Shown: piece after piece, positions 35,758-48,491 of the stretch
How positions within the stretch are numbered: the first letter of the stretch is position 1
How the letters are laid out: each line of letters opens with the position of its first letter
Origin: Aulostomus chinensis
Taxonomy: Eukaryota > Chordata > Actinopteri > Syngnathiformes > Aulostomidae
Reading direction: 5' to 3'
DNA: 64,000 nucleotides
Assembly (NCBI GenBank): GCA_037954235.1
Contig: JBBMOA010000017.1
Location: forward strand, 2,843,501 to 2,907,500
Notes under the pieces: generated by a model
The model's database searches: none
What the model was told of the DNA's origin: nothing
Seen by the model: only the letters and a program-made list of their open reading frames with translations
Translations under genes and position numbers: made by a program

Positions 35758-36845
35758 CTAAAAAACTACTTTAACTACCAGAGGTCTGCTTTGTCCCAGA
35801 ACAGAGAAGCCTTCCTGCACCTGACCTCAGGAGAACTAAACGAGCATCAGGAGCCACATCACATGGAGAGGTGGAGCCCTGAGGAGTGTCTCCCTTTTAG
35901 GAAATGACAAAAGACACCCAAAGTTCCTCAAAAAAACCACACACACGCCGGCCGAATCTTCCCTACAGTGTAGAATTTCTGTTTGTGAGTCCGGATCAGA
36001 CAGAGAAATTCCACCTGACCACCGTTTAGATGCTATTACTCCAACAACTACTGGTCCAGAGGAAAACATCTGGACTAAAAACCGTTGGACAGAGAAATAG
36101 TTAATGCTGCATGACAAATATTAATGGTAATATAATCACCTCAACCTGGCTACCCAAGTCTTAGTTGGGCTCTAATAAGCTCTTATCATTAATAATAAAA
36201 CAGGAAGAAATGATTTAGTTATTCTGATATTGACTAATTCAGCTTTTATGGGAAAATGGTCAACATCTTTGACCAAGTACTTTTGCATAGTGTTACAAAG
36301 TTCCTTGTCCTGTTACAAAGTAGCAGGAAATGTCACACACCGTCACCTTCTTAAAATAATCGCCTGAGTCATTTTTTTGTTGTTGCCTAAAACAACTCCT
36401 TTTGATGGTTTGTCTCTATATTTTTTTGTTTTGTTTTCTGAAAAACTCGAAAAAAAACGACGGGCGATTGTTTGAAGAAGGGGACGATATTGTTTTTGAG
36501 ACACTTTTAAACTTTGTTGTGATGTTACAATACTCTTAACTTTTTTTCTCCCCCGTATTTGTTTGGTATTGTTTGTTTGTTTTTACATTTCCACTGTCCT
36601 ATTTTACCAGTCCAGATAAACAAGGAGCCAAATTTGGGTGTGAAAGCCATTTTATATCACAATAAATGCATATGAACTATTTTTTTTAACGCTCACCATT
36701 GTTTTGTTTTGTTTTTTTTTAGCTTGCTACGTTTCAAACGCGGATTGGAACTTTACAGCAACATCTTTAACTTTATTAAACTTTAAAAAGCCCAGCGTTT
36801 CCTTTCACGTCTGTGCGTTAAAAAGAGCTTTCTTCACCGCCTTAC

Positions 36846-37035
36846 CTCAGTTTCCGAGGATGGGGAGGTTATAACGGTTCCAGCGGAGGCGAAGGGAGAT
36901 GGCTTCCGAGGTCATCCAAAAGTTCATAAACAGAACCTGTGAGGACAAATACTCCGCGCAGTCGGCGCTAATTCATCTCCTCCAGTAAAGTGCGGATCCA
37001 ATTTGCGGGACAGCGGTCCTCGGGGGAGGGAGCCA
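36846..37035 (-). other. loxl3: Probable non-coding first exon of loxl3
   Basis: In the minus sense the segment ends with a strong donor CTGAG|GTAAGG at 36845/36846. A TATA-like TTTATAG lies near 37060, which would place the start of transcription near 37030. The surrounding 36850-37260 is GC-richer than its flanks. A separate leader exon is needed because the signal-peptide exon begins directly with an acceptor. The exon limits are inferred. Confidence 0.45.
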
Positions 37036-37424
37036 GTTACTGGTTTCAGCCTTATTGTCTATAAATTGCCAGCTGTACAGCCCTTCTTGAGGAGGAGGAG
37101 GAGGCAGCGGCAGCGGAGAGGGCTGGGTCTAATCCCTGGAAACACACGGACTCTTTCATGGATTGATCCTTCCAAGGCTGACCGCTCGATTTACGCCAGA
37201 AAATGTGGATTCCATTCGAGGCCTACGTGCCTGCGGAGGCGCTGCTGGTGTCCGCAAGATTTATGACCGGAAACTACCGGTATATCCAACCTCAAAAACC
37301 TTACTTTTTAAAAATTTAAATCAAGTAAGTTGTTTTAAGGTAACCGGCAGGCAAACATGATGTAGGCGGTTAGAAACAACCTTTTTAAATGGTACTATTG
37401 CGCTCCTATCGTTCTTGCCGTTTC

Positions 37425-37435
37425 TTTATTTTATT
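37425..37435 (-). terminator. Candidate polyadenylation signals of pank2
   Basis: TTTATTTTATT on the plus strand gives two overlapping AATAAA signals in the pank2 sense. They lie about 2.8 kb beyond the stop codon and just upstream of the loxl3 promoter. I saw no canonical signal closer to the stop. Confidence 0.3.
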
Positions 37436-37439
37436 TTGT

Positions 37440-40218
37440 CTGCGCCGTTTTAACACGGCGGGACTCGGCTGGTGAATACAGGGTTCCTACAGGTCAAAAA
37501 AAGACTTTAAAAACTTTCTCAGGACCATTTCGGTCAGACTTCTGGTGCGGTCAGCCCAGCTAAGAGTGCTAGCCCAAGTTTGCCAGCTTGGCGCGCGTTT
37601 GCCAGCATGGTGTCACCGATAAATTGAACGGAGGCATCAAAGTTGGTGACCGTTGGTTCCGTTTTGATTTCTTTCCAGAGAAGGAATGGTTTCCGGGGAA
37701 CTGATGCAGGAATATCACCATCTTGCTAGGATTTAAGACATTTGACTTGATGAAGAGTATTTATATACTTATGCTACACGTTTTAAGAACTACTGTAATT
37801 ACATTCTAGAAAGTACACATTTCACAGCAGGATGAAGGAACCCTGATATAAATGAAGCTGAGGGACCGTATTTCCTGTTTTAGGAGGGTGTGAAGGCTGG
37901 TCAAAGTTACGGATATCACCAACTTCAAACCCCGCAGGAGATGCTTCAGTGTATACGAGTGTTGTTGTGTTAAATTTCAATAAATGCATGACTCAAACAG
38001 TGTTGCAACACAAAAGTATTAAAAGTTTAATAGGGAAATGTCCATAAGAACCCTGAAATAATTGTACAAAAGAAAATATAAGCACCCAACAGAGGGAAAC
38101 TGTTACAAATCAGTTCTACTGAGCACATCACCGCATCGGATACAAAAAGATGGCAGGCACTTTGTTGAAAAACAAAACAAAAACCAGCTTGAATATCTCA
38201 TAATCCACAGTTGAGGATTGAATTTGACAATGTTGTGAGTCAAAGGTCAGCAGCGGTTCATAAATGACCTGCTCCCTGTACTGGACGGATACACAGTCAA
38301 TGAAATCATGGGACGTACCTGACACAAGCTCCAGGTGGTTCCTACATTTGCTTACCATTTCCACGTACACACAAAGACTCAAGACGACTAAACACTCAAG
38401 AAATACACTTAACAGATCAGAACAGCTGACTCGTTCAACATTCTGGTCATAACGTATAAAAGCCCAAGTTTCACCTGCATTTTAGGAGCACGTATCAGTA
38501 TTTTCACGAGCATCCCTTTGCCTGGTCAAACATGGGAACTCGTTCTCTACAGTTCAGCCTCACTCACATCAACACCGGTTGTGTCGATTTCATGATGCAG
38601 AGAGCAGAACAGAAAAAAGAGGCCGATGTGGAAGTTTTGGGGCCGAGACGAGACAGTAAAGACCTCTGCTAACAGAGTGATCCACCAACGGCCTTCATTA
38701 AGTATCTAAAAACATGGTTCCAACACGTGTGACAAAGACACCTACTGGAGGCAGAACATTTTACTGCTTAATATTTCACAACTTTGTGTCTCCAAAATGT
38801 CACCAATGCATCACTGGAGCACAGCGCACTCTACTGGGCAAAAGATGCCGGGACATAATTTATGAATTCAATCAAGCTGCTTTGACTATTCAGTAAAAGC
38901 AGCTTGTTATTGACTGGACTAAAAAAAAAAAAAAGTTGACATCAGCGAACATCTGCTGATTAATTGCTAATAATGGCTGATGAGATAAAACTGGCCAACT
39001 TACAGTCAATATTGGCTGAGAAGAAGCTTGATACATCAACGGAGCCCTCGTTGCGATCACTGTGTGTGGGAATAATAATACAAAAAAAAAAAAAAAAAAG
39101 ACTAACCCTAACCGTTTTGGCCAATTAATCGGCCAAGCCCTAACAGAAACTTAGCTAACTGTAAAGTGCTGTGACGACACAGCGCCATGTACCGTGAAAG
39201 GACACAAGAACCACCGCCTGCTCCTTCATCAAAGCAGAAGTTGGGACTTAATCAGGAATTCAGGAGCTTAAAAAAAATAAAATAAAAAAATCAGGAACAC
39301 CAGTAAAAATAAAAGATCCAGTGTGAGACACTCGTTTTAACATTTTAAAAATCGCGTACCGATCACATCCTTCCTTCAAACAGCTGACAGAAGAAGAAGC
39401 CGAGAGGCTGAGGGCTCCAACAGGACAGCCCCGGAGTATTTCACCGCCGCCAATTACACAACGAGCGCCCTGAATTTTATGATTCATCTTGAAGTCATTC
39501 AGCAAGACGGAGAAATCTTTGATCATTTTGAAGGAATTGTGTATTTGTATTTTTAAAGAAAAGGTGCTAATACCTGGTTTTAGCCTGTCAGACGAGAAGA
39601 ATTCCTGCTTGTTTTTTTTCTTCTGATGATTGTGGACTCAATATCTTTGGTTCCAAGAGTCTTGTTTGGATCAATCTCGTGTTTAAAGAAGCCACTTTTG
39701 GCTTTCTGATGTTTGCGTCTTGTATTCCATGGAACAATCAATTACTCTATGATGATAAAAATGTGTCCTAATGTAAGACTCTGAAGTCCATACTTATATA
39801 CTAAAACGGTTTCTCTGAATCACCTATAAATATACTCAAGAGAGTATAATCCCACATCCATCTGGTACTTAAAAAGGTAGAATCCTGCACAAATACTTGG
39901 AAATATTTGGCCCACTGAGTGACGAGTGCAGTACACAAGACTTAGTGATGACAAGTGCTTCGTTAGCGAAATGTTTCAGGCAACTGTGGTGAATTCTGAG
40001 GTCAATCAGATGCCGTCAGATACCGAGACACCCTTTTACCCCCGACCACAACAGCAACCTGGTTTCTGACGACACAACGGGGCCATGAGCCCGACATAAC
40101 CAAAATGTATGAGCGATTCATTCATAACATCCCATTGTGGAATTGACTCGAACAGTCTAAAGTGCTAATGTCTTTGCAGCAGATTGACAAGTTACTTCTT
40201 TGGATGTAGTTGGACGGA
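37440..40218 (-). other. Probable long 3' UTR of pank2 and flanking sequence
   Basis: No open frame here resembles a known protein. Two A homopolymers (about 38922-38935 and 39080-39098) are present. The stretch is read as pank2 3' UTR because no other gene signal appears before the loxl3 promoter. Confidence 0.35.
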
Positions 40219-41846
40219 TCAGGAAGGATGCAGGAGTTCGAGCAGGGCCCCCACCGCTCCAAAGTAACCCTGAAAAACAGCACAAGAAAGCAGTTCAAGT
40301 CAGCGATCAAAGCTTGTGGGTTCCAGGACAGACGAGTGGGCGGGTGGCCCGGCCGCTCACCTCGTGGCGTAGGAAGAGAGCCTTGAGCTGACCTTTGGAC
40401 CAGTAGTCCATGGCGTAGGCCAGCAGCTTCATGGAGAGGGTGTTCACTCGGAGGAAGTTGCCCACAAACACCACTCTCTCAATGTTCTTGGTAAAGTCGG
40501 AGATTGGGATGGAAATAGAAGAAAAGTCAATACGGTTCAAGCAGAAATGACAACATCCCTGTGGATTAAACTGGATTATCCCTCCCCACTTAAATTTGTT
40601 AAGTCCAGCTAACCTCCACTTCCACGCTGACGTTATTCCCATAAAACCCGCCAAGTTGAATCATATGACAGCAAGTGCCTGCTGCCAGTGAGGGCCATTT
40701 TCTTCCCTAGGAGCATCTTATATCTTTACTGTTCGCGATGGCAACATAATTTTACTCTGAACTACAAACGCCAGCAGCACGACGAGTCGCTGGGAGTTTG
40801 TTCTGCTGCAAAAATGCTGCGCTCTTCACATTTTACCCGGTTGCAAACTCATAAAGGGTGGGAAAAATATTAATATGGCAAGATATTGCAATACTGTTCC
40901 CCCAAGTAGATATTCCAGCTCTTAATATCTTTTCTTTTTCAAATAGGAATCAATCTTTTCGATGGATTTTGAAGTACAATAGAACTTCCCCACTTGCTCT
41001 TTTGGTAGGCGTTGCAGTACAGCAGCACTTCCTGTAGTAGTGACAGAGGCACTGGAGGAAGCGGCCAGTCAGAAGCCACCATGGCGGAGGAAGTTAAAAC
41101 ACCTGACAACTTTACAGCAGATGTCTGACATCTGATGCACATGTACGCAGTAACTTGTATTTTCAGCCTTTTTTTTTTTTTTTAACTTTTTTCAGCACAC
41201 TATGTGGAATATCATAATATATCAGGATATTGTGACGCTACTGCACCGTGACCAAGGTATCAGGATGTGTATGGAACAAATAGCTGGTTCCTCTGTGTCC
41301 GGAGGAAGAACTCCACCGCCACTGAGGTTCTGAGTCACAGCAATAAAAGTGCCCCTCCCTCCAACACACGCTGGACAGAAACTGCTTCGGGTCAACAGAC
41401 ACCATAACACCTCTGCTACGTTTACAACGTTCCACCAATATTTGTATCATTTGCATGAGACGGCACATTTCAAAGACGGAACATGAATACTGAGCAATGA
41501 AGTTAAGATGTGTATTTGGACCAAGAGTCATTCTGTCTACATCAACTGTAAATTCTATCTAATTTCTAACTGTGGTTTGTAGGGTGACACTGAGTGCTTT
41601 GAGGGCCCCCAACTAAATAAAATGCACTCTAATGATTATCATTATTCACATTATTATTGAGACAACAGTGGATAGTGGGTTATTTTCAGTCAATTCCAAT
41701 GATCTGATTGCAATTTTATCCCTTTCTTATTTCATTGCTTCTTAAGAAACAAAATGGTTTTGACTGCTGACAAAGGCTGTGAGCGGGATGTGCTACTGAC
41801 TGTTTTTATCTTCATCTTCACATTGATCAGCCCTCCCCCCTACCCC

Positions 41847-41899
<53 letters not shown>

Positions 41900-44800
41900 T
41901 GGGGTGGCACAGATGAGCTAAACCGTGAAGCAGAAATCCTCTTCGCCTTCATAGCCCTGTACAATGCTGCTTGATCAAGAACGCCACAAGGCAGCACCGT
42001 AAAGAGGCTGAACATGAAGAGGGAACAGACAGCAAGTTCCCATTCTGGGTCCTTTCGAAACCTCCATGCTAACTGTGGTTCTGATGGCAAAGTTCTCCCT
42101 TATACAAACAGCACACCAGCAGAGGATGGCCAGCAGGTCCCCACGTTGGTCTGCACAGCAGCTGTGTCGCACCAGTAGGTCTTTCATTTAATCCATGGAC
42201 TGTTTTGTCAACCTCTTGGTCTTTGTTTTCATGCTGTCACAGTAAAACACAGATGCTGATGGAGGCTCGTCTCCTCCTCCCTACTGACCTCGTTCAGAGC
42301 ACACATGCGGGTGATGGAGCCGATGTTATTGGTGATGGTGACCAGTGTTGCCCTGGCAAGGTCCTCTTTGGACACCGACTCCCTCTTCTCTTTGGACATC
42401 ATGTTGCCAAAACTAACAAATCAACAGGAGCACAAGATTTAAGGTTCCATGAAATTAAAAAAACCCTTTCATCTCTGCGGTAAGTCGTTCATCTTGTGAT
42501 GAATGCTAGACAGTGTCAGCTTTTTAAAAAAATTTTAACACCAACATCCATCTGTTCTTTTCTATCATTTGAGTTAAACTGCACTCAGGGGCGGTTTACA
42601 GTTTTTTTGTCAGATGACAATTCTTTCTGAACTTATGTCCCTCCCCCATAAATCCTGTGATGCGCCATGGCCCCCAGACGTTTCCCCCCATACATTTAAA
42701 GCGGCACATAGATTTGGAGCATTACCAACCCCACAGGGACGACTCGTCTCATGATCAGAATTTAATCCAGTTAGTTGATACTGGTCGATCGCCCCGGTTC
42801 ATGTTTCTACTGTCAACGTGTGCAGAAACTGACAGCACCTGGACGTCTAGCTCATTTTAACCTCTTGACTTTTGAGGACAACCTTTATTCATCACCAGTC
42901 ATTTGTTCTAAGCTATAAATGCATCAAAACAGAATAAAGGCTTCTTCTTTGAGCTGTGGAAGAGAAAACAGAGTAAATGCAGAACTTTCAGGATATTAAA
43001 AGCTGAATATCTTTGGAACACTAACAGGCTCGTGACCGCTGATGTAAAATAGAGCTGTTGTTCACTGCACCTTGAGGCCACAGCCCAGCCTGGCAGCCCA
43101 AACCGCTCGTAGTCTCCTCCGTAGATGTCCCGGACCAGCTTGTCCACACGGGTGCTCTCCCCCTGGGAGGCCATTTCTAGAGCTTCCTCAAAAGTAGAGC
43201 AGCCAGTCAGCAGGCAGCACAGGCCCAGGAAGGTCCCCCCACCGAGGCTGCAGGCACAAGCACGTGGAGAAATAAAGGATGTATCCGCAGCCAACAATTC
43301 TAGAGCTGGAAATACGTGATTGATATTCGCTGCCTAGAAGACTGAACTCAAAATTTCAACTGATAATAAATCAAAAGTATGAAAGTTCTCATCATTTCAA
43401 GAGCAAACAGCTGGCAGAGGAAGTGGTTTGGCCACTGGCAGACGGGAAAATGCTGCTACTTTTCACACCAAGGTACGAGGGAGACACGGAGAGCACACGC
43501 CACCAGTCAGGCCATCCACTTGACCCCCCCAGAAATCACACCACAGACCTGCCAATGACTGAGCTCATCTCAGGTCCACAAGATTCATTGCAGGAGATTA
43601 CAACACCAAAAGTTTCAGCTACATTTTAACTGTGAGTTCAAACTACAGGATCATCTGAATCTTGAAAAACAGGAATCCAGGAAACGTTAAATGGACATGA
43701 AAGGGGAATATAAGATGTGTTCTTTTGTCCCTTCAATGGTTTCATATTGTAGAGTCGGTGCTGAATGATATTTAGCGATTTTTATCTTTGGATTTTATTC
43801 TCAAAGCATGTTGAGTTTGTGCTTGTCATATGAAATGTGCTGTTTTAATAGCATGATTAAAAAAACTAACTATTTGAACAGGAAGATGACAAATCAAATG
43901 ACATCATGAACAGTGGACAATTACCTGGTCCCAGTAACTCGTTTGTAGTTGTTCTCTGAGTAAACGGCCAAGATGCTGACCCCTGACCCGATGTTGACCA
44001 GCAGCAGGGGGTAGGGGTTCTCCAGTGTGTAGGGCCTCTGAATGCAGCGCTCTGGGTCCGTGGGGTTCTCAAAGTAGTAGCACTCGCCGGAGGGGCCGCC
44101 GGACGCCACCGAGTCGATATACAGCACGCCGCGGATCAGACAGTCCAACTCGTCCAGTTTGTGAAGCTGCAACTCGGCCGTCTTTATTCGTGGGAAGAGA
44201 AGAGAAGGTGGATAATATCGTCAGGCGAGTGATGAGGTCAAGAGAAGACAAGAGGCAGGAAGCTGGGGAGGAAGAGTGTGTGTGTGTGTGTGTGTGGGGG
44301 GGGGGGGGCAGGAAGCTTCATTACAATTCAATAGGCCTCACTGTTGAGAAGAAAACATCTGCACCCAAAACTCGGTGGGACGGAAAGACACCAGAATGAA
44401 TCAGTCAGCTTCTAACATGTGACAGCAGTCCAATGGTCACTGCTTCTTTGCTCATCGTTAATGACGAAGGTACAATAAAACAACTAGGGAAACAAGACTT
44501 CTTCTGATCTGCGATGTTTTCGTGCGCTCTCCAGTGTGAATAACAGTCCATGTAAGGTAGACTTGTTTCTGAACGGGGGACATCAGAACAAAGGAATATT
44601 TTGGGCATCCGCTTTGACAGACAGATGTTTAGGAGAAAGGGGAGTCAATGAAAACAAAAGTTACAGCACGTGGAAGTTCTTCCTTCTTTTAGGTTTTTTT
44701 CATCTAGACATGATTTAACAAAGGTAAATATCAGCTCATGGTCATTATTAGTTGTTTACTGTTGACAAAAACAAATTAGATATCCTGCAAAACACCCCCC

Positions 44801-46000
44801 CCCTTAGTTTCTTTTAATTTATATGTTGAGTGTTGCTGTTTATGATGTCATCACTAGCATTCCAATGGAATGCTATGTGTTTTGACCTCCCAACTCCCCC
44901 ACTTTTCCTTCTACCTCACCCACAACGGCTGCACACCCACCGTGCGGAAATCAGACTCAAACTTGTACGCCCCCCCTCCGGTGGCACAGAGGGTGGTGTG
45001 GAGGCTGGAGAAGTGCTTGTTGCGGCCCATCTGAAGGAAGGCTGGCAGGTCGTGCGTGGGGAAGCGGATGAAGTGCAGGTTTCCTGTGCGGCCACACAGC
45101 GTCAGGTCCTGCAGCTCCAGGTGAACGTCCCTGATGCCCGTCTTACCATAGGCGGTGTTGGAGGTTAGGTAGCGGCGGATGCTCTTCAGGTTCTCCACTT
45201 CCTCCTGCTCCTCCTCAGCTGTGATGTCTTTAGGCTCAAAGTAGACCAGCTTCACCAGAGTGCCTCCAATGTCCATCCCAAACCATGGAAATGCTGCATA
45301 ATAATAAGACAGTATATGCAAAGATACTGTTCACTAACCAGTAGCATTTGGTCCACAGAGACGTTTATTCGATTGTGCATTCATAAATCTGTCTCTGTTT
45401 AGATGCTTGGTGACGGTGAGGGGGAACAGGGCTGATGGTGGCCCACATAATGGCATTCAGCTTCATCCAGAGGAGCAGCAGAACAGTGTGTACCACGAAC
45501 GCCATCTTGTTGCAAAACAGGTCCTGACTATTTACCGTCGTTCAGTCTCTCCTGTATTACCTTGTTATATCTAAACGCTGTTACACACGTATAGCAACCT
45601 GCCCGGCACATTTTAAAGCCAATTTTATAAGCTCTTTAGTGATTTATGAGGTCAATTCTTGGTCATTTCTTCTCAAAACAGTGTATGCCCTAGCTGCTCC
45701 TTTCGTGGGAACGCCTTTTTGTGTACATGCAATGGTTGCTTCCCCAGTAAATACACTAAACCCGGGCTAGCTACGTGAACACCTACGCGGCCTTGCTTTC
45801 TTCACCGAGTCGATCCGATGCCTCGCTGTCGAGCTGGAGGTCTGGCTGTCGTTCGGGGCTCTTCCAGCGGGCGCAGACGCCTCATTACCGGGGTCGTTTC
45901 GGAAATAACCGGGCATCTCTCTGGCGGAGCGCGGCTGCTTCGTGGGCGTTTCGTCCTCGTCGGTGGCTTCATCGTCGCGTTGGTGGCCGTTGAACGCCAT
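40219..46000 (-). CDS. pank2: Pantothenate kinase 2
   Basis: Minus-strand exons are 45787-46000, 44941-45293, 43925-44181, 43071-43247, 42289-42412, 40361-40486 and 40219-40269. All join in phase and give 433 residues. The enzyme phosphorylates pantothenate, the first and controlling step of coenzyme A synthesis. Visible features: nucleotide-binding FGMDIGGTLVKLVYFEP, ATGGGAYKFE, LLVNIGSGVSILAVYS, GGGTFLGLCCLLTG, VVFVGNFLRVNTLSMKLLAYAMDYW and C-terminal [36 protein letters not shown] matches PANK2 better than PANK1 or PANK3. The N-terminal exon (about 71 residues) is acidic and then basic (KKARP). It lacks the long presequence of human PANK2, so mitochondrial targeting is uncertain. The mir-103 hairpin lies in intron 5, as in human. 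Confidence 0.95.
41848..41897. repeat. CA microsatellite
   Basis: About 25 CA repeats lie in pank2 intron 5, some 50 bases from the mir-103 hairpin. Confidence 0.95.
41937..42014 (-). ncRNA. mir103: mir-103 microRNA precursor
   Basis: The minus strand contains the full 23-base mature miR-103 sequence at 41949-41971 (begins AGCAGCATTGTACAG, ends GGCTATGA). The 5' arm at about 41989-42011 (AGCCTCTTTACGGTGCTGCCTTG) is nearly identical to that of human mir-103-2. The two arms pair around a loop of about 17 bases. The hairpin sits in pank2 intron 5 in the sense of the host gene, so it is probably co-transcribed. miR-103/107 family members act on metabolic and Dicer transcripts in mammals. Confidence 0.95.
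44276..44308. repeat. GT microsatellite running into a G homopolymer
   Basis: About 10 GT repeats are followed by 13 G residues, in pank2 intron 2. Confidence 0.9.
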
Positions 46001-46213
46001 TTAATTAAAAAATATACTACATTAATGCGGCGGTTTATCATAAATCAAACCAGTTGACGTCAGTGATTTATGTGGACAATGAAGTCCAAGGCGAACGCGA
46101 GGTGGCTAATTAGCCAGCTAAATAGCCGTGTAGCTACAACCCGCCGGAGTGCACGTCCTTTTTATCTTCGCTCTGAGTGGGTGGGAACAGCAGGTGATTG
46201 ACGGGCGACAGAG

Positions 46214-46230
46214 CCAATCGACATGCAAAT
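46214..46230 (-). promoter_or_regulatory. pank2 promoter elements: CCAAT and octamer
   Basis: CCAAT at 46214-46218 and ATGCAAAT (an octamer motif) at 46223-46230 lie about 215 bases upstream of the pank2 ATG in a GC-rich, TATA-less region. Spacing is typical of a proximal promoter. Function is inferred. Confidence 0.4.
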
Positions 46231-47030
46231 CCGACATTCAGTCCACATTCAATGAGAAGAGGCTGATGTCACACTTGTCTTGATTCTCTTTGTAACATGT
46301 AAACAGTGGAGATGTATGAGGAGCAAAACACACCAAGTATAACCCTTTAAAATATAACCAAATATAACCACCCAATATGAATGAAGTACATTAATAATCA
46401 GGTACAAAACAAATGTCAGCCTGCCGCATTATTTCAGTTTACATTGACATTTGTGCTGTTATTTGTGAATTTCCTCATGTGCACTGTTTCTATTTTTTAA
46501 TATTTCCTCATGTCTAGTGTATGTATATTTTCTACATTTTATGTATATATTTACTTGTTTATTATCATGCTTTGCTATCCTTAGTTAGCGTAACAGCTAA
46601 CATTTCCCTTTCTATAAAGTAAATAAGTAATCTTATCACTGATTTGGTATGAGAAATACTACCAAGTCAGTGTGATTATTGAACGTTTATACAAAATTTT
46701 AGGGTATTATTTATTGTAGCATATTATTCAATTTCATATAGGCAGTGCCAGTCCCTATAAATGTTTTAAGTGTATAAATGTTTACGCCCAACAGAGCACT
46801 GCTGAGTGCGACGCGCTGCAGTTGAAAAGCTCTTCAACCCTCATGTATCAAACTGAATTCAAGACACGGTCAAGTACTTATGATTTTATGACATCACAAC
46901 TCGTATAATGGTCCAAAATCCTGCTTGCAAAACACACTCATCTGCAAAAACACTGTTTTACAGAATCAAGAACTGTGGCTCGTCTGTTAGGAAGAAAACG
47001 TGAACATTTGACAGAATCAATCTTTTCCTA
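46231..47030. other. Short intergenic region between mavs and pank2
   Basis: About 0.8 kb of AT-rich sequence separates the mavs poly(A) signal from the pank2 promoter. No gene or repeat was recognised. Confidence 0.5.
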
Positions 47031-47038
47031 ATTACAGG

Positions 47039-47044
47039 TTTATT
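47039..47044 (-). terminator. Polyadenylation signal of mavs (AATAAA on the minus strand)
   Basis: TTTATT on the plus strand gives AATAAA in the mavs sense (GATCAATAAACCTG), about 1.45 kb after the stop. Confidence 0.5.
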
Positions 47045-48491
47045 GATCTTAAGTGCACAGCTATAAAACAGCACATGAAAATGTAGCCATCTCTTTAAAC
47101 AAGAACAACAACTCTACCTGCAAAACAACATATGTACAAACTTCAGTTTCCTTCCCCTGGACACCTCCCATCAGTCGAGTGTGCACAATTCTATTTACCA
47201 CAGACCTAAAACATTAAAACTAAAAAGGGAAGACAACTTAAGGAAAAACACGATGTTAAAGCTGTGCCTCTAACGGTCGATTGTACATTTTAATCACAGA
47301 TCATCGCGATATGTACACTGATGCTGTTTTTTTTTTTTAATACCTCAAACAAGGAGGATGTGTTTTCCCCTGTGTGAGCGTCATGACACTCAAACTCCCG
47401 TGCTTGCCGTCCCAGTGCAAATACAATGAGGTTGGTGTTACGCGTTTAAACGTCAGCATGTTAGGCATGAGCAATAACAGTCCATACAGCCATGTCACCA
47501 CAGTTACAAATGTCCCCATCTTGCCGTTTTACTGCTATGCTTTCCTGCGCCGGTGAGAAGCTGCTACACGTTTTGATGAAAATAAACATCACAATGTCAC
47601 CATTTTGGGGAAAATTGGTCAAGAATACATTTGCTATAGAGGAACCACGTTCCCGTTTGTTTAGCTGACCAATAGCTCTTTAAATACTTTAATAAAACAT
47701 TGCTCTTTGTGCCGTTTCTGACACGATAGGCTTTCTTAAAATACAGACTTAAATACGTATGCACTAAATATGTATCTTATCTACAAATAATACAGGCAGG
47801 CATTAGCCTTCACAATCCACGGGAATAAAACGCGGTGCTTTTTCTACCATAGACCACATCTATTAAAAATCATTTCTTTGATATACTGATTGATGATTGA
47901 TCAGCAGAGCCACAAAGTGCATTCCAGACAAGCAGAATATACCTTGCTATCATTCATACACAGCCTAAATTTAGGATTACATATCATGCACATTTGCAAC
48001 CTGAGACCTCAACTCAGCTCCCCTTCCAACTCGAGAGGGAAAGATTTGCTTTAGGACTGAAACTTTACTTGAAATATTATCAGAATCATGAAGTGCCAAA
48101 ATATATCGTTGGGCATGAAACGCTGTGCTGCTACAGAGACGCCCCAGCCCTCAGCTAATTGTCTTCAGAAGTAAAAGGAACACGCATCTTTGGTACCAAC
48201 CCCAGTAGAAATCACATCTTCATTACTAGATTTTTTGTGGGAAAATAAAAATAAAAATTCCCACTGCAAGTACAGGTCATATAAGAATATCTGTCAAATA
48301 ATCTAATGGTGGTCGTGCTCATTCAGTATTAAAACCGTTAAACACACCGGCCTTGATGAAACCTCTGGTATGTCAGCAGCCTCACGCCAGGCCAGTCCAC
48401 GGACTACAATAAGGCACCCGTAAGATCCTCTTTCACAAGCTTTAAGGTCTTCTTATCTTCTCTTCCTTTAAAAAGGTATTAAATCCCCTTA
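47045..48491 (-). other. 3' UTR of mavs
   Basis: The region extends from the TAG stop at 48492-48494 to the AATAAA at 47039. It is AT-rich with no convincing open frame. Confidence 0.5.

Larger units (their letters stand above)
31885..36845 (-). other. loxl3 intron 1
   Basis: The intron lies between the probable non-coding first exon and the signal-peptide exon, whose acceptor (CGTGCAG) is at 31885-31887. It carries a SINE with perfect target-site duplications (32788-33168), two copies of a long-ITR MITE (about 32205 and 34438), a G homopolymer near 34203 and the large AT-rich microsatellite at 35321-35757. No gene was seen. Confidence 0.5.

Noticed and set aside
35251..35761. Frames of alternating Tyr and Ile on both strands
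   Set aside because: They translate the AT-rich microsatellite.
43060..43075. Possible readthrough of the pank2 exon 4 frame into the intron
   Set aside because: The GTGCAG donor and the matching T at the next exon restore the conserved [15 protein letters not shown] sequence exactly.
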